Origin: Fibrobacter sp.
GTDB lineage: Bacteria > Fibrobacterota > Chitinivibrionia > Chitinivibrionales > Chitinispirillaceae
Length of the DNA stretch: 43,624 nucleotides
Assembly (NCBI GenBank): GCA_012523595.1
Contig: JAAYIG010000139.1
Span: forward strand, 1 to 43,624
Direction: 5' to 3'
The position numbers were made by a program, and so were the translations under genes. Positions 42,215 to 43,624 of this stretch are shown here, piece by piece (within the stretch, counting starts at the first letter, position 1; each line of letters begins with the position of its first letter). Below the pieces are notes generated by a model that was not told where the DNA came from, ran no database searches, and saw only the letters and a program-made list of their open reading frames with translations.

Positions 42215-43301
42215 TATTCCAAAACTTATATTTAGTGCATGGGAAAACGAGATTTCAGAAAACTTACTTCTGAAGCGCAGCTTGAAATAAAAAAGGCTGC
42301 GATCAAAATGGTAAAAGCTGGCCAATCTCAAGAATATGTCGCCAATTTTTTTGAAATTAATCGGAAGACATTGTACACATGGCTCAAACAATTTGAGGAA
42401 AAAGGACCTCAAGGACTTAAGTACCTGACCCGCGGTCGTCGATATGGCGAACAGCGTATTTTGACTGTAGATCAGGAAAAGCAGATTCAGCGTATGATAA
42501 CTGATAAATGCCCTGAGCAGTTGAAACTTCCATTTGCCTTGTGGACAAGAAAAGCCGTGCAAGAGTTGATTGAGAGTCAATTTGAAATTCTCTTGCCGAT
42601 ACGAACAATTGGTGAATACTTGAAGCGTTGGGGATTTACTCCGCAAAAACCTTTGCGAAGAGCATATGAACAAAAGCCGCAAGCGGTAAAGCAGTGGCTT
42701 GATAAAGAGTATCCTGCGATAAAGAAACGAGCGAAGGCTGAAAAAGCAGAAATCTACTGGGGAGATGAAACTGGCTTGTCCAGTGAAGATAATCGTGGAC
42801 GAGGGTATTCTCCTGTTGAGAAAACACCTGTTCGGTATACTACAGGTGCTCAATTCTCTACAAGCATGATCTCTGCTATAGCCAACCAGGGACAACTTCG
42901 TTTTATGATTTATAAGGGTGGGCTCAATATCGATATATTCCTTTCTTTTCTGAAGCGTCTTATTAAGGATGCGCATAAAAAGGTTTTTCTGATTGTTGAT
43001 AATTTGCGTGTTCATCATGTGAAACTTGTCCAGGAATGGCTAGATGAGCACAAAAATGAAATTGAGTTGTTCTTCTTACCTGCGTATACACCTGAGAGAA
43101 TCCCCGATGAATATTTGAACCAGGATGTAAAAACTTCTACCAGTAACAAACGAGCACCTTGTGATCAAAAAGAACTCTCTACAAACCTTCTCAATTATAT
43201 GAAAAGTTTACAGAAAATTAAGTCCAAAGTTAGATATTTCTTTAACCATAAACTTGTTAGCTATGCAGCATGAAATGTGTAACATTTGAATTGCCGGAAT
43301 A
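42215..43301 (+). mobile_element. IS630-type insertion sequence
   Basis: Candidate ends are TATTCC (42215-42220) and GGAATA (43296-43301), which reads as TA target bases plus short inverted ends TTCC/GGAA with further weak matches inside. IS630 elements insert at TA and duplicate it. The inverted ends are short and uncertain, but they tightly frame the transposase gene. Confidence 0.55.
42239..43273 (+). CDS. IS630-family transposase
   Basis: The 344-residue transposase is apparently intact. An N-terminal helix-turn-helix (about 20-55: GQSQEYVANFFEINRKTLYTWLKQFEEKG) is followed by a winged-helix region with LWTRKAVQELI and RTIGEYLKRWGF. The DDE catalytic core has the first Asp in IYWGDETGLSS, the second in FLIVDNLRVHH, and the third acidic residue in PERIPDEYLNQDVK. 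The third motif is PDEY rather than the common NPxE, a modest variation. It catalyses cut-and-paste transposition at TA sites. The gene is unrelated to the neighbouring enzymes. Confidence 0.93.
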   Translation: MGKRDFRKLTSEAQLEIKKAAIKMVKAGQSQEYVANFFEINRKTLYTWLKQFEEKGPQGLKYLTRGRRYGEQRILTVDQEKQIQRMITDKCPEQLKLPFALWTRKAVQELIESQFEILLPIRTIGEYLKRWGFTPQKPLRRAYEQKPQAVKQWLDKEYPAIKKRAKAEKAEIYWGDETGLSSEDNRGRGYSPVEKTPVRYTTGAQFSTSMISAIANQGQLRFMIYKGGLNIDIFLSFLKRLIKDAHKKVFLIVDNLRVHHVKLVQEWLDEHKNEIELFFLPAYTPERIPDEYLNQDVKTSTSNKRAPCDQKELSTNLLNYMKSLQKIKSKVRYFFNHKLVSYAA

Positions 43302-43303
43302 AT

Positions 43304-43339
43304 AAAAATAACAAGGAACAGTACCTGAAGCAGAGCATG
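43304..43339 (+). repeat. 36-bp direct repeat, right copy
   Basis: This copy starts 2 bp after the right end of the IS630-type element and matches 41868-41903 in 34 of 36 positions. Confidence 0.8.
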
Positions 43340-43367
43340 ACGCAATGCAATATGCTGTCCTGAAAGC

Positions 43368-43392
43368 TTGCACACTGCATTGCAGTGTGCAA
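43368..43392. repeat. Perfect 12-1-12 palindrome
   Basis: TTGCACACTGCA and TGCAGTGTGCAA flank a single T. It is a possible operator or hairpin. The remaining sequence to 43624 is AT-rich and shows no gene or clear RNA. Confidence 0.5.
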
Positions 43393-43624
43393 GGAGTTAT
43401 GCAACATTTTTCTGCCAAAGGAAAGGATGCGCGCGGAAAAAGGAAATGAAAGATAAAGGAATAATATATTCAAAAAGATAATACGGACATTACAATCGGG
43501 TGTGCGGAATTTTTTGTGTAAACTGGTATATAGTGCAGGTGTATTTAATGCTACAAATAATATAACTGTATAGTTTATGTAATTGCAATAGTGTTTCCAA
43601 TAATTGGAACCCTTCCCCCATGGG

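Noticed and set aside
41941-42222. 93-codon minus-strand frame
   Set aside because: It overlaps the lipoprotein-like frame antisense, with atypical composition and no signals.
42206-43018. 270-codon minus-strand frame
   Set aside because: It lies antisense within the IS630 transposase, whose DDE motifs are on the plus strand.
43261-43473. 70-codon minus-strand frame at the window end
   Set aside because: It spans the IS end, the direct repeat and the palindrome, so it is not a plausible gene.

Overview
The window looks like a bacterial chromosome segment from the FCB group, most likely a Fibrobacterota or Chitinivibrionia-type organism, possibly a metagenome scaffold. The reasons are many secreted plant-polysaccharide enzymes, C-terminal modules resembling type IX secretion (T9SS) sorting tails, carboxypeptidase-regulatory-like N-terminal modules, and no SusC/SusD pairs. 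The phylum is an inference from protein style; no rRNA or marker gene is present to fix it.

Layout. Positions 1-1936 hold the 5' part of a secreted GH5-type glycosidase (minus strand, cut by the window edge). Positions 2101-7834 are housekeeping: a radical SAM enzyme, a MerR-type regulator, the overlapping pair gpsA-der, a small secreted protein and miaA. Positions 8176-12176 hold a soluble PAS/GAF histidine kinase, a pair of small membrane proteins (the second DUF3392-like) and an FHA-DUF4388 protein. Positions 12865-16528 hold a secreted repeat protein and a three-gene envelope-stress-like operon (DUF883, holin-X/YqjE, DUF3618). Positions 16707-18460 are a three-gene operon with a heterodimeric lycopene cyclase pair (CrtYc/CrtYd type) plus a third polytopic protein, driven by a strong sigma70-like promoter inside a palindrome. 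Positions 18571-21839 hold a membrane hybrid histidine kinase and a membrane-anchored HEMVH metallopeptidase.

Positions 21931-40835 form a polysaccharide-degradation region of secreted enzymes: an SGNH hydrolase, a CE2 esterase, a 5'-truncated GH97, a GH5 endoglucanase-like enzyme, a CE6-type esterase, a GH43, a DUF5695-like giant enzyme, a frameshifted beta-propeller protein and a CE1/PHB-depolymerase-like esterase. Together they suggest extracellular attack on acetylated, branched hemicellulose (backbone glycosidases, acetyl and possibly feruloyl esterases, side-chain glycosidases). A remnant of a cholesterol-dependent-cytolysin-like protein and a broken nucleotidyltransferase module lie among them. 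The end of the window (41868-43340) is a mobile region with an IS630-type transposase and a 36-bp direct repeat on both sides.

The most unusual signals are: (1) two enzymes, GH43 and the CE1-like esterase, share an N-terminal module in which a sorting-tail-like beta domain is nested inside a carboxypeptidase-regulatory-like domain, and these are the two enzymes with intact 3' ends that lack a C-terminal tail; (2) a modular dispersed intergenic repeat, present five times as a composite (degenerate ACGACA array, variable middle, GATACCGATTCC box) plus solo parts; (3) a head-to-head junction near 26960 where two unrelated gene fragments both lose their N-termini; (4) several genes with a -10 box only 6-8 nt before the start codon and no Shine-Dalgarno, suggesting leaderless mRNAs. 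No tRNA, rRNA or CRISPR array was seen.
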